64,000 nt of DNA from Eustoma russellianum (GCA_036186865.1 AP025047.1:25000104-25064103), one strand, 5' to 3'. Positions 21,494 to 33,829 are shown, counted from the first letter of the stretch. Notes: a model not told the origin generated them from the sequence alone. Numbers and translations: made by a program.

Positions 21494-21940
21494 ATCAAAG
21501 CTTAAAGCTTCAAAAGATTTAGAGACACCTCCTCCCAAGAAGGCATGGTGGTTATATAGTTCATTCCTTTAGGGAGAGAGGAACCTAATTTGTTTAATTG
21601 TGTAAATAGAGGTTGAGAGTGAGAGTACTTAGCATCATCATCACCAATTTGATGGTGCTTTTGTGTTCTTTTTGGTGTTCAGCAATCAAGAATGTCATCA
21701 TGTGAATATGTAATGAGGGTGACAAAGAAGTTGGTTGATTTTCCCAAAGGGAAATCTGAGAAATAAAGAGGGCTATGGAGAAGAAGGCCAAGTGTTTCTT
21801 CCCATTGGCATTAGTTTTTTTTTCTCTTCATTCTTAGAGGATTTACTAATTAATTCGTCTCGAGTCTTGTCCTTCTTTTGTAATTCTGATCTGAAGGCAG
21901 GGAGAAGATATTGTTGTTATTAAATTATATTTTATAAAAG
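21494..21940 (+). other. Probable 3' UTR of host gene
   Basis: Non-coding sequence after the TAG, ending in AT-rich DNA (TTAAATTATATTTTATAAA near 21919-21937) that could hold poly(A) signals. No competing ORF is credible. Confidence 0.45.
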
Positions 21941-22019
21941 TTCTTGAGCTTGCTCCTATAGATATTTGTGCTCAGATTCAATTGTTGCAGCACATCACAT
22001 GGCTTTTATCTTCTCTTCA

Positions 22020-22053
22020 TATATATACACACATACACACACATATGTATGTG

Positions 22054-22091
<38 letters not shown>

Positions 22092-22092
22092 T
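22020..22092. repeat. TA/CA/TG microsatellite
   Basis: Compound simple repeat: TATATACACACATACACACACA, a TGTGTGTGTC part, then about eleven TA units up to 22092. It lies about 60 bp before the LTR at 22150. Confidence 0.9.
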
Positions 22093-22149
22093 AGTGCAAT
22101 TGTATATATTGTATATATAGATATTAACCTTGTTTGTATACGTGTGTTT

Positions 22150-24706
22150 TGTTGGATCGAAATCCCTGCACAAACACCACTAGAGGGGGGTAAATAGTGG
22201 TTGACGGAAATCACACTATTTTTGAACCCTTCTCAAAATCCCTCAGTTCTGAAATCTGAAACTCAGAAAACAGAAACTGTTTTTGCAAATATTTTTTCGA
22301 CTTTAAAAACACTTTCAAAAATTATGAAACTTTCCAGAAACACACTTCAAGATGTTTTCTAACTCCTGTAAAAATTTCAAGTCAAAATGAGATCTTTAAG
22401 AACTTCAACTAATCAAAAACTTTTTGTCTACACAGAATTCCAGAACAGAGTTCAGAAATTGACTTAACTTCACAAATTTTTCCCGTCAATCCCCAAGTCC
22501 AAAACCTTTGAAAATTTAATGCAATAAACTCTTAACTTTTGCAAATCTGAAAAACAGATTGTAGCAATTGCAGAACTTTGGACTTTTGATTAACCTAAAC
22601 TTATCCAAATTGAGTCAAATCGGTTTCAAATGAAAGCTAAGAGACTAAAGTATGTCTCTGCAAAATTTTAACAATTTTGAAAACCGTTTACTATTTTTTC
22701 TAGAATTTATAAAACGTGTTAACAAAACGGAGAATAGAAAACTGAAAGTGTAAAGTACGGAAAGTAAAGAACACCAAGAATTTTATACTGGTTCGGCCAA
22801 ATGTGACTACTCCAGTCTTCGAAGACACCTTCCTCAGTATTCACTATCACCAGTGTCATAGAATTACACCTTAGCTCGACCCTTGGGCTTCACACCAACC
22901 CTATTCAAGCTATTCACAACACCTTTACCGAATTTCTGCACTATCACACCTCATACACCTTTTCACCTTTTGATTAAGCCTTATAAACTTGGCTTATCAA
23001 TTACAATAATTCTACCACAACAAGGTGTATCTAAGCAGTACTACAATGCTTCAAAAATTTCACCACAAGCTGCACAATAAAAATAGAGAAAAAGAAGAAG
23101 ATAGCAAGAGAGGTGTGTCTTCAACTATTCACTTCAACCTCTATTTATAGTGTGAGGCATCACTTGTTGATAAGATTGCCATTTGTCACCTTGAATGTCA
23201 CCAAACACACTTGTCTTCACACCATTTGTTCTTGTCTTCAAGACTTTGCACACTTGGCACCTTCAAGCAATGTGATTTGTACATCTATGTCACCAACTTT
23301 TTCAGCATTATATGACATGGAAATTTCAGGTTTGAAGGAGATAAATGATGAGTAAATCTCTCAAAGATTAACCAAGTTTGTTCCATCATAATAGCACATG
23401 TGGGAGAAGAAATCTCATCAAAAATTTGAACTCCATTTATCTATAAAAACCGCCCATATGGCCATGTGTGTGCCATGTTGACAACTTTTTGCCACTAAGT
23501 ATAATCCTTGAGTTTTGATTGGGTCTAGCATCATTTCCTTTGACACTTGTCATCACATGAGATAGTCACCTTGTACACATGTAAATGCATCATTTTGATG
23601 AGAAAAATAAGAGTTAATCTCAGCCCTTGAATTCAAAATGAATGGCTAGATTTAAGTAGAAAATAGTCAAAACTATTTCCACCTTCCTCTCCTTGAAAGT
23701 TGTAACCATTTACCATGTCAATTGTGACATGAAATTAGTGCAAAATAATCTGAGAATAAGTCTTACAATGATATCATAAGATGACCATATAGTGTGACAA
23801 AATAAATGTCACATAACAAGAAATCCCAAGAATACCGAAAACCAAATATAGCAATTATAATCTCGATGTTGATACTTCAAGGATACCATAAGAAATCCAT
23901 AATGATGATAATAATATCCTTGAGAAATAATCATAGTGAAGTCGTCGCGATATGCTCTGAGAATAAAAAGACGATAATTCCCTTGATAGCATTTTTTGAG
24001 AAAGAGGGTCTTGTCTTGAAATAATTATGACGAATGTCATAGAGATAGTCTTGAGATGATAATATCATGTTACACAGTAACATATTATAGAATATGTGAA
24101 GACAATGTACCTGCAAGACTTAAAATTCTACTTTTTGCCCTTTTTGGTAAGTCGTATAACTTACATGGCATATTAGTTACAAGACATAATAATAATAATA
24201 AATATCAAATAATAAAATCACTAAAATCATATATGAAACATTAAGAACATATATGTAAATGAAAACAACTATTCATCACATTTTAGATAGCATGAAACAC
24301 TTTGTTACGAGAGTGAAGTAACACATAATAATATTTTTTTCCATAGATTAAGCGCTTTATGTAGCGCTGCATGTTGCCATCAGAACTCTCTGTTCAGAAT
24401 TTTCAAATGATAAAGTGCTTGGTGTAGCGCACCAGAACTCTCTGATCCGAGTTTTCCAAATGATAAAGCGCTTAGTGTAGCGCGCCATAACTCTCTTATC
24501 TCAGTTTTTCATAGGATAAATCGCTTTATGAAGCGTTCAATGTTTGAACTAAAGTTTCTGAATGATAAAGCGCTTTATGAAGCGCTCAATGTTCTCTGTT
24601 TAAACTTTCTGCAAAATGAAGCGCTTGATCAGGCGCTCAAAGTCTGATGAAAAGTTTTAACATATAATACTCATGCAAATTATCAAAACCAAATCATACG
24701 TCAACA
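22150..24706 (-). mobile_element. Second Sirevirus-type LTR, truncated element
   Basis: Starts TGTTGGATCG with a CACCACTAGAGGGGGGTAAATAGTG block parallel to the start of the 1644 LTR, contains TACTGGTTCGGCC, common in Sirevirus LTRs, and ends ATCATACGTCAACA at 24706. It is followed by a pyrimidine tract matching the position of the polypurine tract (minus strand). About 130 bp of AT-rich internal sequence remain, then homology ends. At 2,557 bp it is longer than the other Sirevirus LTR here and may contain insertions. No target duplication was found. Confidence 0.65.
24345..24650 (-). repeat. GCGC palindrome array in second Sirevirus-type LTR
   Basis: AAAGCGCTTTATGAAGCGCTC-like units occur with cores at 24351, 24414, 24467, 24520, 24569 and 24620 (spacing 63, 53, 53, 49, 51). 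ATAAAGCGCTTTAT is a perfect 14-bp palindrome. As in the 1644 element the array sits at the U3 edge of the LTR, but the sequence is different. Confidence 0.8.
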
Positions 24707-24899
24707 TTTTCATCTTTTTATCATATGTGTGACACTTCCTTAAGTAATCAGCACTTAAAATCATAACTTTGAAAATTAACTTAAAATCATAACTTTGAAA
24801 ATTATCCAAACATATTTTTCAACATGTTTGGCAATGGGATTTTCGGATTGGTTGGGGAGGGTAATGGAAATTTTTTGATTGGCTGATGACTAATAGGCC

Positions 24900-25215
24900 A
24901 AATTTTTTTTTTGAGTAAAAGACCAATATTCATTGCCCTGCAGGTCCGTATCATCTTAACCCCAAGAAGCATTGTAGATGATACAACTTAAAAACTCAGT
25001 GGCTTCTAGGTTGGCAAAGCTTTGCCCGAGACCTACTACAAGGTGCCTACTGCAAAGCGAGCCAGTAATTCTCTAACTCAATTGGGTCGGATACAATGAT
25101 TTTGTCATTACAGGCTCAGATGACACTATTGCATCCACATTATTTTATGCGTGTCTTGGTTCGAACCAATTGTAGTAATATCCTAACCTAATTACCAATT
25201 AAGCTATGTCCATGA
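24900..25215 (-). mobile_element. tRNA-derived SINE, minus strand
   Basis: On the minus strand an A box (TAGCTTAATTGG, plus positions 25195-25206) and a B box (GGTTCGAACC, 25158-25167) fit the pol III consensus. The body probably extends left to about 24900. Ends and target duplication are not resolved. Confidence 0.55.
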
Positions 25216-27541
25216 AGCAATAGACCAAAACTTTGAATAGGACTCCCAATCCGGCCTTGTCAAGGGTGCTGGTGTAGCGCCCTGCTCCCGAGCCCTAGCA
25301 TCGAGAACAGTGCATCCGCCGTAGCCTACTACGAGGACTACAAAGCGTCGTTCAAACTTCTCTACACGTCAGAAACTGACGTGGAAATTTTTTCACGGAA
25401 ACGATAATTAAAGAAATAAATGACTTTATTAGATTAAATCCATCAGAATAAAATCAACTACAAGGGTTGACGAAACCCACTAAGTCAAGTATGAAATACT
25501 AAAATCATGCAATAAACCTATGTGAAGGTCTATCTGACTATCCCCAGAACAAGCTCCCGGTCAACAAGATCCTTTTTCGAGCCCAGCTCACTCTTCCCAG
25601 CTCGCGTAATCTGTCTCATCCTCGATACATACATATATACTCTTAATCCTGCTCACCTGTGGATGGTGGTGGGGGGTGAGTGATGGGGAGTCACTTGTAG
25701 GTTACCCATCTCTCCTGAAAAGGGACTGTCACATACTGAGTCGGGTAAACACATAAAGCACGTAAAGCATGGAGCAGATAAATAAAGCAAACAAGCATAA
25801 ACAAATAAATAATAAAGCAAATAAAGCATAAATAAGGAAATAGCACATACCCGACCCGATCCGTATCCCAAACGTAGCGCTGAAACAACTTAATAACAAG
25901 GTCATCGATAATCACAACAATAACAAATACAATGCGCAACTTCATGATGCATGCTCCTCTATTTCCGTGTCACACGTAGTCATTTAATATCACAAGCTAT
26001 GCTCTTTCTTTTTCATGTTATGCTATGCATGTCCCGGGTCCTATTATGTGAAAATAACCATTATTACCAACACCCATCACACGCCTCGTCAGGCCATACG
26101 TCCCGTAGGACCACACGGCTCATAGGCCAAATGCAATGCTCGTGCCATGAATGCGTCACACTTGCACACTTCCAGTTCTCCTATGTTGCATGCTCCGTTC
26201 TATGTTGCGTATTATCTATATTACGTAGTTACCCTATGTTGCGTGGGGTTCATTACTGTATTTTATCTTGTACCGTTATTTTATCTTTCTAGACTTTATT
26301 TTAGGTTTCTACACTTTATTTTATTTTTCCTAGGCTTTCACACCCTGAAATCTTATATTTAAGTATTTTCATCTTCCCCTACTATTTTCTTTATTTCTTT
26401 TATTTTAATTTATTTAATGGGTTTCTAAATGATATTATTATTATTATATTAGATTAACCAATTATTATTATATAATTATTAATTTTTTTCTATTATCGTT
26501 TTTTTCCGAAGGCATACTGGTATCTCCTTTTTTTTCATTTTAGTATTAAATTCAATCAATATTATTTTAATATTTTACTTCCACTTATTTGCGGCACGCA
26601 GCCCCACCCATTTTTTGTTATTTATTTATTATCTTGTTTTGTCTTATGTTACTTACTGAATTTTATAATTTCTATTTATTAAGTAATAAATTTAGTGCGT
26701 ATTCATTTATACATACATATGTTGTAGCGCCCCAGCCCGATACCGTCATCGGAACCAGTGCACCCACCGTAGTCTACTATGAGAACTACGAAGCGCCAAA
26801 GCAGATCAAGCGTACATCATTCATGACGTAAGATAAATCAACGGAAACGTCATAAAATTTAAAACTTCACCATCATTAATACAACCAGAAAGTACAGCGG
26901 AAATAAAAGGGCGTTCAGACAACTCTCTAACTTATCCTCCAGTACATCATATTAATCATCAAGTTTTCCAACATAAAGAAAGTAAGCAACATCTATCTAC
27001 TTCCATGTCCATCATCCCACTGAGCCCACTCGCCATCGTCTTCGATAAATATCATTTCATATCCCGGCTCACCTGAAAAGGAATAGAGTATCTGTTCTTA
27101 GCGAAAATATCGCCAGCAAGTAACCCGTCTATACACCTTACGGGATCACACACGACGAGTCACCAGTGTACAAGTCATTGCCCAAAATAAGGTGCTCGGG
27201 TTAGCAAATAGCATCTTTATAAGAATTCCTCAAAACAGATAAATCACATAAATGACATGCGGATACGAGAACAAACATGTATTAAAACAACATATCACAT
27301 AAATAAAACATACACTAATCACATTTCTTGCATGCCAAGTCTTATGCTTCGTGTATCATGATGCATGTACTTCTTTCAAACCACACACAACACCCATGCA
27401 TATGTCTTCTTTCATAAACATGTCATGCGTGTCATTTCACAAAGCATTTCATAACTCTTCTTATCATATTCTTCGCGTAGCAGAACTTTATACCCTGTGG
27501 GTGATCAGTCCACAGCAAACAGAACTTTATACCCCGTGCTG

Positions 27542-28528
27542 GAGTTAATTGCACCTGGTATCCATTCTTTTCCACCAAGTTTTAAGTAGCATCCAATGTT
27601 TCATGAAACACACTTGCCATCCAGACTTATAGGGTTAATAGACACCTGGCATCCATGCTGACGTCATAAAGGCAATTTTCATTTATTTTTTAAAAGTTTA
27701 TAGAAAAAATAATTCAAAAATAAAAAGAAAACCCCCATCCCCACCCCACCTTACCCCCCTACCCCCACAATTGATGCTGATCAAACATGTGATTTTCCAC
27801 AAGCCAAAGTGGCGAATGATGAAGACCTAGCCAATTGTTTGATCATTCTAGCCCAAGGCCATATCCGCCTTCCGAAATCATCAGATCCTCCGATTGTTAC
27901 CGCCGGCCAGGATAATTCTGGAATTGGGGGTGACGTGTACAGGTGCAAGACATGTGGCCGTTGTTTTCCTTCTTTTCAAGCGCTTGGCGGCCACAGGACG
28001 GGTCACAAGAAGCCTACAAGAATCATAGAAGAAAAAATCTGTTCGGAGAATCTGCAGATTAATGATTTACGAAGCGTTCCAGTTCCTAGTTGCAGAGATT
28101 CTGCTAGCTCCGGCAACAAATTGAAGGTTCACGAGTGTTCTGTGTGTGGAGCCGAATTCAATTCCGATCAAGCTTTAGGGGGTGACATGCGGCGCCACCG
28201 CCCGATAAATCCTGCGCAGCCGGCGACGGGAGTGGAGGATTCTCAAGTGGTGAAGAAGTCCAGATCAAATGATCTACTGGAGGATGGGGAGGGAGGTCGA
28301 TTGTGGGGGTGGGGGTGTGAGGGGGTGGGGGTGGGGTTTTTCTTTTTATTTTTGAATTATTTTTTCTATAAACTTTTAAAAAATAAATGAAAATTGCCTT
28401 TATGACGTCAGCATGGATGCCAGGTGTCTATTAACCCTATAAGTCTGGATGACAAGTGTGTTTCATGAAACATTGGATGCTACTTAAAACTTGGTGGAAA
28501 AGAATGGATACCAGGTGCAATTAACTCT
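27542..28528 (+). mobile_element. Pack-MULE carrying a C2H2 zinc-finger gene fragment
   Basis: About 190-bp terminal inverted repeats (27542-27736 and 28337-28528) are nearly identical and start GAGTTAATTGCACC, similar to Mutator termini. They are flanked by the 9-bp direct repeat CCCGTGCTG (27533-27541 and 28529-28537), the duplication length of Mutator-like elements. The partner LTR at 35270-37878 has the uninterrupted site with a single copy. Instead of transposase, the 600-bp core holds a zinc-finger coding segment flanked by C-rich and G-rich tracts. Each TIR contains a perfect TGACGTCA bZIP-type site (27659-27666, 28403-28410). The near-identical TIRs point to a recent event. Confidence 0.88.
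27770..28300 (+). pseudogene. Captured ZAT-like two-finger C2H2 transcription factor fragment
   Basis: The frame has an ANCLIILAQGH segment like the N-terminal box of the two-finger (C1-2i, ZAT) family, then finger 1 (CKTC, QALGGHRTGH, intact) and finger 2 (CSVC, QALGGDMRRH). In finger 2 the first zinc-ligand histidine is Asp, so zinc binding should be lost. No in-frame ATG is present: the nominal start at 27809 is GTG and the frame runs upstream into the C-rich tract. The C-terminal 30 residues would come from the inverted repeat, and no EAR repression motif is seen. It is a captured exon fragment, probably not a working repressor. Confidence 0.85.
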
Positions 28529-29118
28529 CCCGTGCTGAAAGGTCCACAGCCCCATAACGTATAACTTTATACCCCGTGCTGAAAGGTCCACGGGCCCATT
28601 ACATGCATCATATATCCGTGCTGATAGGTCCACGGCCCCATAAAATACTTTATTTTCCGTGCTGATAGGTCCACGGCCCCATAACATATTTTGTACCCTG
28701 CTGTTGATTCACAGGTCACGCTTTTATACCCTGCTTTCGCAGGCGTGACTTTTATACCCTGCGATCAACCAGCAGCCATTTTGTCTTTCGAAAAGTTTAA
28801 ACTTCTCTTGTAAACACATGTTCTTTCGCAAAGCAATTCTCAAGTCAAATGCAAGTGCCCATGTCATGATGCAGGATGCACATGTAACTTCGTATCAAAC
28901 ACGTAACACACACACACACATCTTATATATCAAGTATGCGATCTTGCACCTCAAACACTCCATGTTCGTATCTTTCCAAATCCGTTCGTCTCACTAATTC
29001 ACTTGGGATTCAATCTTATTCTTACTTGATCAAACTTACCATCTACACCTCAATTACACCTCAAATACCATTGCATTTTATGTTCAAAAGAAGTGTGTAA
29101 AATTACTACACATACATA

Positions 29119-29380
29119 GGGCGCCTAAAGGGTCAAAAAGACTTCCAGTATACTTCGAACGCTACATGGAGCGCCTAATGTGGACATGGAGCGCTTATAC
29201 TAGGCGTTCGAAGTGTTCGGGGATGTGCCGTATATATCGAACGCCTACATGAAGCGCCTAATGTAACATAGAGCGCCTAATGTAGGTGTTCGAAGTGTTC
29301 GGGGATGCTCTGGGACACATTGAACGCCTACATTAGGCGCCTAATGTGACTTGAAGCGCCTAATGTAGGTGTTCGAAGTG
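29119..29380 (-). repeat. GCGC hairpin array in gypsy A 3' LTR
   Basis: GCGC cores at 29121, 29171, 29191, 29254, 29273, 29337 and 29356 form close pairs about 19-20 bp apart, separated by 50-64 bp. Units read GCGCCTAATGTAGG followed by GTTCGAAGTGT, the same words as in the Sirevirus-like LTR. An 18-bp perfect palindrome (ACATTAGGCGCCTAATGT) spans 29330-29347. Confidence 0.88.
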
Positions 29381-30346
29381 TTCTGACGGTTCTAAACTGC
29401 AGTTTTTCTCCAGTAACTTCCTCCCATCTCCTTCCTCCTTCAACCCTTTCATGCTAAACCTCTCAAGATCCATCTTACCCTCTAGATTCATCATACTTAA
29501 CACACATCCAACATGAATTGATGCTTAGTTATGTCTAATAATATCCACTCTTAACCTTCTATCATTCACAACCTTCAAAAGATACCATCAACATTCCCAA
29601 CACAACAAGTCTATAACAATGCCATCATTCATCCTTCAATTCCCTGCACTTACTCTCACACATCTAGGTGTAAACAACCAACACAGGAATAGAACAAGAC
29701 AATAAACACATCAAGAATACACTTTCATGGGCATGCTTGACAAACAACAAAGCACCACGTAACTATTTTCAGAAATATGGCCCAAAGAACAAGACTTTAC
29801 ACAACTAGCATCAACAATTACATATAGTAAAGCATTTAACATAGACAAGTCAATATTACTAATGTGTGATCCAAGTTTTCTCTTTGTAAGAACATAGGGC
29901 CTAAAGTATCAAAATTTGCGTAAAGCGTATAGAAAGATTACTTGCCTTTGTTTCTAGTTAAGCTTACGGATTTACTGCAGAATTTCGGTAAGGATTGCAC
30001 CTAGGTTGGTCGCTCTTTCTCCCTTTTCTTCTTCTTCTCTTCTTCTTCTTCTCTCCTTTTCTCCTTCTCTTTTCTCTCTGGTGGTTTTCCTCCCCTTTTC
30101 CCTGTTTTAACCGACCCCCTTAAGAGAATGGGGAGTTATACTAAGTGTTGTATAACTCCCTTATCTCTTAGTAGGGACTATTTTGGTAATTTTCCTTAAT
30201 TACTTTTAATTATACTTTTAACCCCTTTTCTTATTTTTCCTATATTTTAAGTAACTAAGTCTCACATCCTACAACATTAATTACATTGCATTTAAGGTTG
30301 ACCTTTAAGTATTGAAAGTCGTGCTTAAAAGTCACGGGGTATGACA

Positions 30347-30359
30347 TTCCACTCCCCTT
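30347..30359 (-). other. Polypurine tract of gypsy A
   Basis: AAGGGGAGTGGAA on the minus strand lies directly against the 3' LTR end at 30346, the plus-strand primer site. Confidence 0.8.
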
Positions 30360-30391
30360 ACAAAAAGTTTTGTCCTCGAAACTTACGTACC

Positions 30392-32238
30392 TTAGTCAAA
30401 GAGCTGAGGATACTTCTCCCGCATTTGTTCTTCGAGTTCCCAAGTGGCCTCACGTTCCGTGTGGTTGCTCCAATGGACTTTCACATAAGGAATCACTCGC
30501 TTTCTCAACACTTGATCCTTTCGGTCCAAAATTTTCACAGGTACCTCTTCGTATGTGACATCGTCCTTAAGTTCCAAAGGTTGAGCTTCAAGTACATGAC
30601 TTGGATCCGTCACATACTTCCTTAGTTGTGATACGTGAAAGACATTGTGAACTTGCGCCAACACCGGAGGTAACGCTAACCTATAAGCCAAGGCTCCCAC
30701 CTTCTCAAAAATTTCGTAAGGACAAATAAAACGAGGGCTTAACTTGCCTTTTACTCCAAACCTCATGACATCCTTTGTAGGTGATACCTTCAAATAAACT
30801 TTTTCACCCACATCAAATTCCAATGGTCGTCGTTCGGAATCTGCCCAACTCTTGTTGCGATCCTGAGCTGCCTTGAGCCTTTCCCGGATGACTTTTACTT
30901 TTTCTAGCGTTTTCTCCAATAGCTCAGGTCCGGTGATGGTCCTCACACCTACTTCGTCCCAATAAACCGGGGACCTACATTTCCTCCCATACAAAGCTTC
31001 AAAAGGAGCCATGTCAATTGCGCTGTGGTAACTGTTGTTACAAGAAAACTCCATTAGCTTTACCATTCCATCCCAACTCCCTTTAAAATCCAAAACGCAA
31101 GCTCTTAGCATATCTTCCAAGGTCTGAATAGTCCGCTCGGACTGTACATCAGTTTGAGGATGATACGCCGTACTCAACCTTAATTCTGTACCCATGGCTT
31201 TCTGAAATGCTGTCCAGAACTTAGATGTAAACCGTGAATCTCGGTCGGACACTATACTTATTGGAACACCATGCAAGCTAACAATATTCTCCATATATAA
31301 ATTCACTAGTTTGTCAAGAGGTGCTTCACTTAAAACGGGTAGGAAATGGGCAGACTTTGTTAGACGATCCACGATGACCCAAATCATGTCATATCCACTT
31401 CTTGTCTTTGGTAAACCAGCTACGAAATCTATCGTGACATGTTCCCATTTCCATTCTGGAATTTCTAATGGCATCAACAATCCACCAGGCCTTTGGTGTT
31501 TCGCCTTGACTTGTTGACAAACTAAGCATCTTTCTATAAATTCAGCGACATGTCGTTTCATTCCGGACCACCAATAATATTGCTTGAGATCTCTATACAT
31601 CTTGGTGCTACCAGGGTGTATGGATAGCCTTGAGCTGTGAGCTTCTTGCAACACTTCCTTCCTAAGTTCGTCAACATCAGGTACGCATAATCTTTCTCTA
31701 AACCATATGCTCCCATCCTCTTTGGTCCGAAATCCTTCAACTTGGCTATGTCTCACCCTTTCCATTATTTCACTGAGGGTCTTATCATTCTTCTGAGCCT
31801 CCTTTATCCGATCAACCAAACTTGGTGTGATAGCCAATGTTGTCAAAAAGTTCACTGTGGAGTCAATCAAATCTAAACCGAACTCCTCCATCTCTCTTTC
31901 TAATGGTGATTGTCCTGCATGGCTGGACTTTTTACTTAACGCATCTGCCACTTTATTAGCCTTTCCTGGGTGGTAATGGATTGTCAAATCGTAGTCTTTT
32001 AGCAACTCCAACCATCTCCGCTGCCTCATGTTTAATTCTTTCTGAGAGAATAAATACTTTAAACTCTTGTGGTCCGTGAATACCGCGCACTTTTCTCCAT
32101 ACAAATAGTGCCGCCAAATCTTTAAGGCGAACACCACTGCGGCAAGCTCAAGATCATGTGTTGGATAATTTTGCTCATAAGCCTTAAGCTGTCTTGAGGC
32201 ATATGCGATGACTCGTTCATTTTGCATCAAAACACAAC
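30392..32238 (-). pseudogene. Gypsy A RNase H, integrase and chromodomain-like tail
   Basis: About 615 residues in one open frame after the second intron. RNase H: CVLMQNERVIAYASRQLK, FTDHKSLKYLF and GKANKVADALS. Integrase: the HHCC zinc domain (C...C in RCLVCQQ), the core starting WEHVTIDFVAGLP, IVSDRDSRFTS with the second Asp, and TAYHPQTDVQSERT with the Glu. The C-terminus has the GPY-type KLSPRFICPYEI block and a chromodomain-like tail that would steer integration to heterochromatin. This part has no internal stop and ends at 30392; the element is inactive because of upstream stops. Confidence 0.92.
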
Positions 32239-32308
32239 CTACAAACAAGGTATTAGTCTAAACTCAATTGGTATACAAGATCATAACCTTATGCTACAGT
32301 TTACGTAC
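32239..32308 (-). other. Intron 2 of gypsy A (RT/RNase H junction)
   Basis: 70 bp with donor GTACGTAA and acceptor TTTGTAG. Removing it joins SDASKNGL-G to C-VLMQ, the usual gypsy sequence, in phase 1. A CTAAT branch-point-like motif lies about 20 bases before the acceptor. The insert begins with an in-frame stop, so the polyprotein is only continuous after splicing. Element B has an intron at the same codon and phase (44972-45039). Confidence 0.8.
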
Positions 32309-33422
32309 CTAAACCGTTCTTCGATGCATCACTATAAATCACAAACCCATCAGTTCCGGAGGGTTGAGCCAATATTGGAGCTGTCGTTAACCTCTTCTTA
32401 AGCTCCGTGAAGCTTTGTTCGCATTCCGCCGTCCACTCGAACTTGGACTTCTTTTGAGTAAGGCGACTAAGAGGTACGGCTATTCTTGAGAATCCCTCAA
32501 CAAACTTTCTATAATAACCCGCTAGACCCAAGAAACTTCGTACTTCGGTGACGTCGGTAGGTCTAGGCCATTCGGTTATAGCTTCCACCTTCTTCGAGTC
32601 AACAGCAATCCTATCCTCCGATATCACGTGACCCAGAAAAGCCACACTTCTTAACCAAAACTCACACTTGCTAAACTTAGCATATAGTTGTTTTTGCCTC
32701 AAAATACCTAGAACGGTTCTCAAATGCTCAGTGTGAGTTTGCTCGTCAGGAGAATACACCAGAATATCATCTATGAATACCACTACAAACTTGTCCAACT
32801 GTTCCCGAAAGACGGTATTCATAAGGTCCATAAAGGCTATAGGGGCATTTGTTAATCCAAACGTCATTACCAAAAACTCGTAATGACCATATCTTGTGCG
32901 GAAGGCTGTCTTTGCGATGTCCTCGGCCTTCACTCTTAACTGATGATACCCTGATCAGAGATCAATTTTAGAGAAAATTTTAGTACCCTTGAGCTGGTCA
33001 AATAGATCCTCAATTCGTGGAAGGGGATACTTATTCTTGATGGTAACTTTATTCAACTCTCTATAATCGATACAAAGTCTCATGCTACCATCTTTCTTCT
33101 TTACAAACAAAACAGGTGCTCCCCAGGGCGATACACTAGGGCGGATATACTTCTTGTCTAATAACTCCTGCAGTTGTTCCTTCAACTCTCTCAACTCTGC
33201 CGGAGCCATTCTATAAGGGGCTTTAGAAATAGGTTCAGTTCCTGGAATCAAGTTTATCTCGAACTCGACTTCCCTCGGGGGTGGTACTCCTGGTAAATCT
33301 TCCGGAAACACATCAGGAAATTCATTGACCACTGGAATTTGCTCAATAGGCGGTACCTCCTGGGTAACATCCATGGCATACACTAGGAATCCCTCAGCAC
33401 CTTTCCTTAAGGCTTTGCACGC
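32309..33422 (-). pseudogene. Gypsy A reverse transcriptase
   Basis: RT core with the usual blocks: PYRMAPAELRELKEQLQELL, SPWGAPVLFVKKKDGSMRLC, YRELNKVTIKNKYPLPRIED and the catalytic FIDDILVYS, then GLAGYYRKFVEGFS. A TGA replaces the Arg codon of KIDLRSGYHQL near 32950 (CGA to TGA) and a TAA near 33425 replaces a Gln codon (CAA to TAA). Unlike element B there is no intron after DQLKG. Confidence 0.9.
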
Positions 33423-33829
33423 TTATGCAACCGACACATACACCTTCTTGGGAACTTTCTTTCGTTCCGGTTCCCCTTGAAACGTTACCTCTTCCATCTT
33501 AGCGTTCTTGATTGTCACTTGTTTCAATCGACAATCAATATTGGCGTGATGCTTGGCCATCCAGTTCATTCCTAATATAACGTCAAAGTCGTACATCTGA
33601 ATAGGAATCAGTGTGGCGGAGAATGTTTGTCCTTCAAACTCCAATTCACAATCTCGGTACTGCTAGTACGAAACCATAATTTGATCTCCGGCCGCTTGAA
33701 CGCGATACAGAGTTTCTAACCATTCAGGCAAACTACCAAGGTGCTTAGTGAATCTTTTTGCTACAAAGGAGTGGCTTGCGCCGCTATCGAAGAGTACATT
33801 GGCAGGCATCTTATTTACTAAACCCGCAC
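33423..33829 (-). pseudogene. Gypsy A aspartic protease
   Basis: Begins after intron 1 and carries the retropepsin active site VLFDSGASHSFV, then LIPIQMYDFDVILGMNW. A TAG near 33661 interrupts it where element B has Tyr. The protease cleaves Gag-Pol during particle maturation. Confidence 0.88.

Larger units (their letters stand above)
26723..30346 (-). repeat. 3' LTR of gypsy A with Pack-MULE inside
   Basis: 3,624 bp including the 987-bp Pack-MULE and its 9-bp duplication; without them it is 2,628 bp against 2,609 bp for the partner. It contains a run of AGGTCCACGGCCCCATAA units (about 28530-28690) and the GCGC hairpin array at 29119-29380. Confidence 0.9.

Noticed and set aside
25651..25945. 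Minus-strand ORFs with hydrophobic stretches near 25650-25945
   Set aside because: They fall inside the solo LTR, and their hydrophobic runs come from AT-rich repeats, not from a membrane protein.
27809..28390. Zinc-finger ORF as a functional gene
   Set aside because: The nominal start is GTG, no in-frame ATG exists upstream, the second finger lacks a ligand and the C-terminus is inverted-repeat sequence. Called a captured fragment instead.
29119..29380. GCGC arrays as CRISPR or satellite DNA
   Set aside because: Units are palindromic, irregularly spaced and confined to LTRs that move as units. They fit LTR palindrome clusters better.
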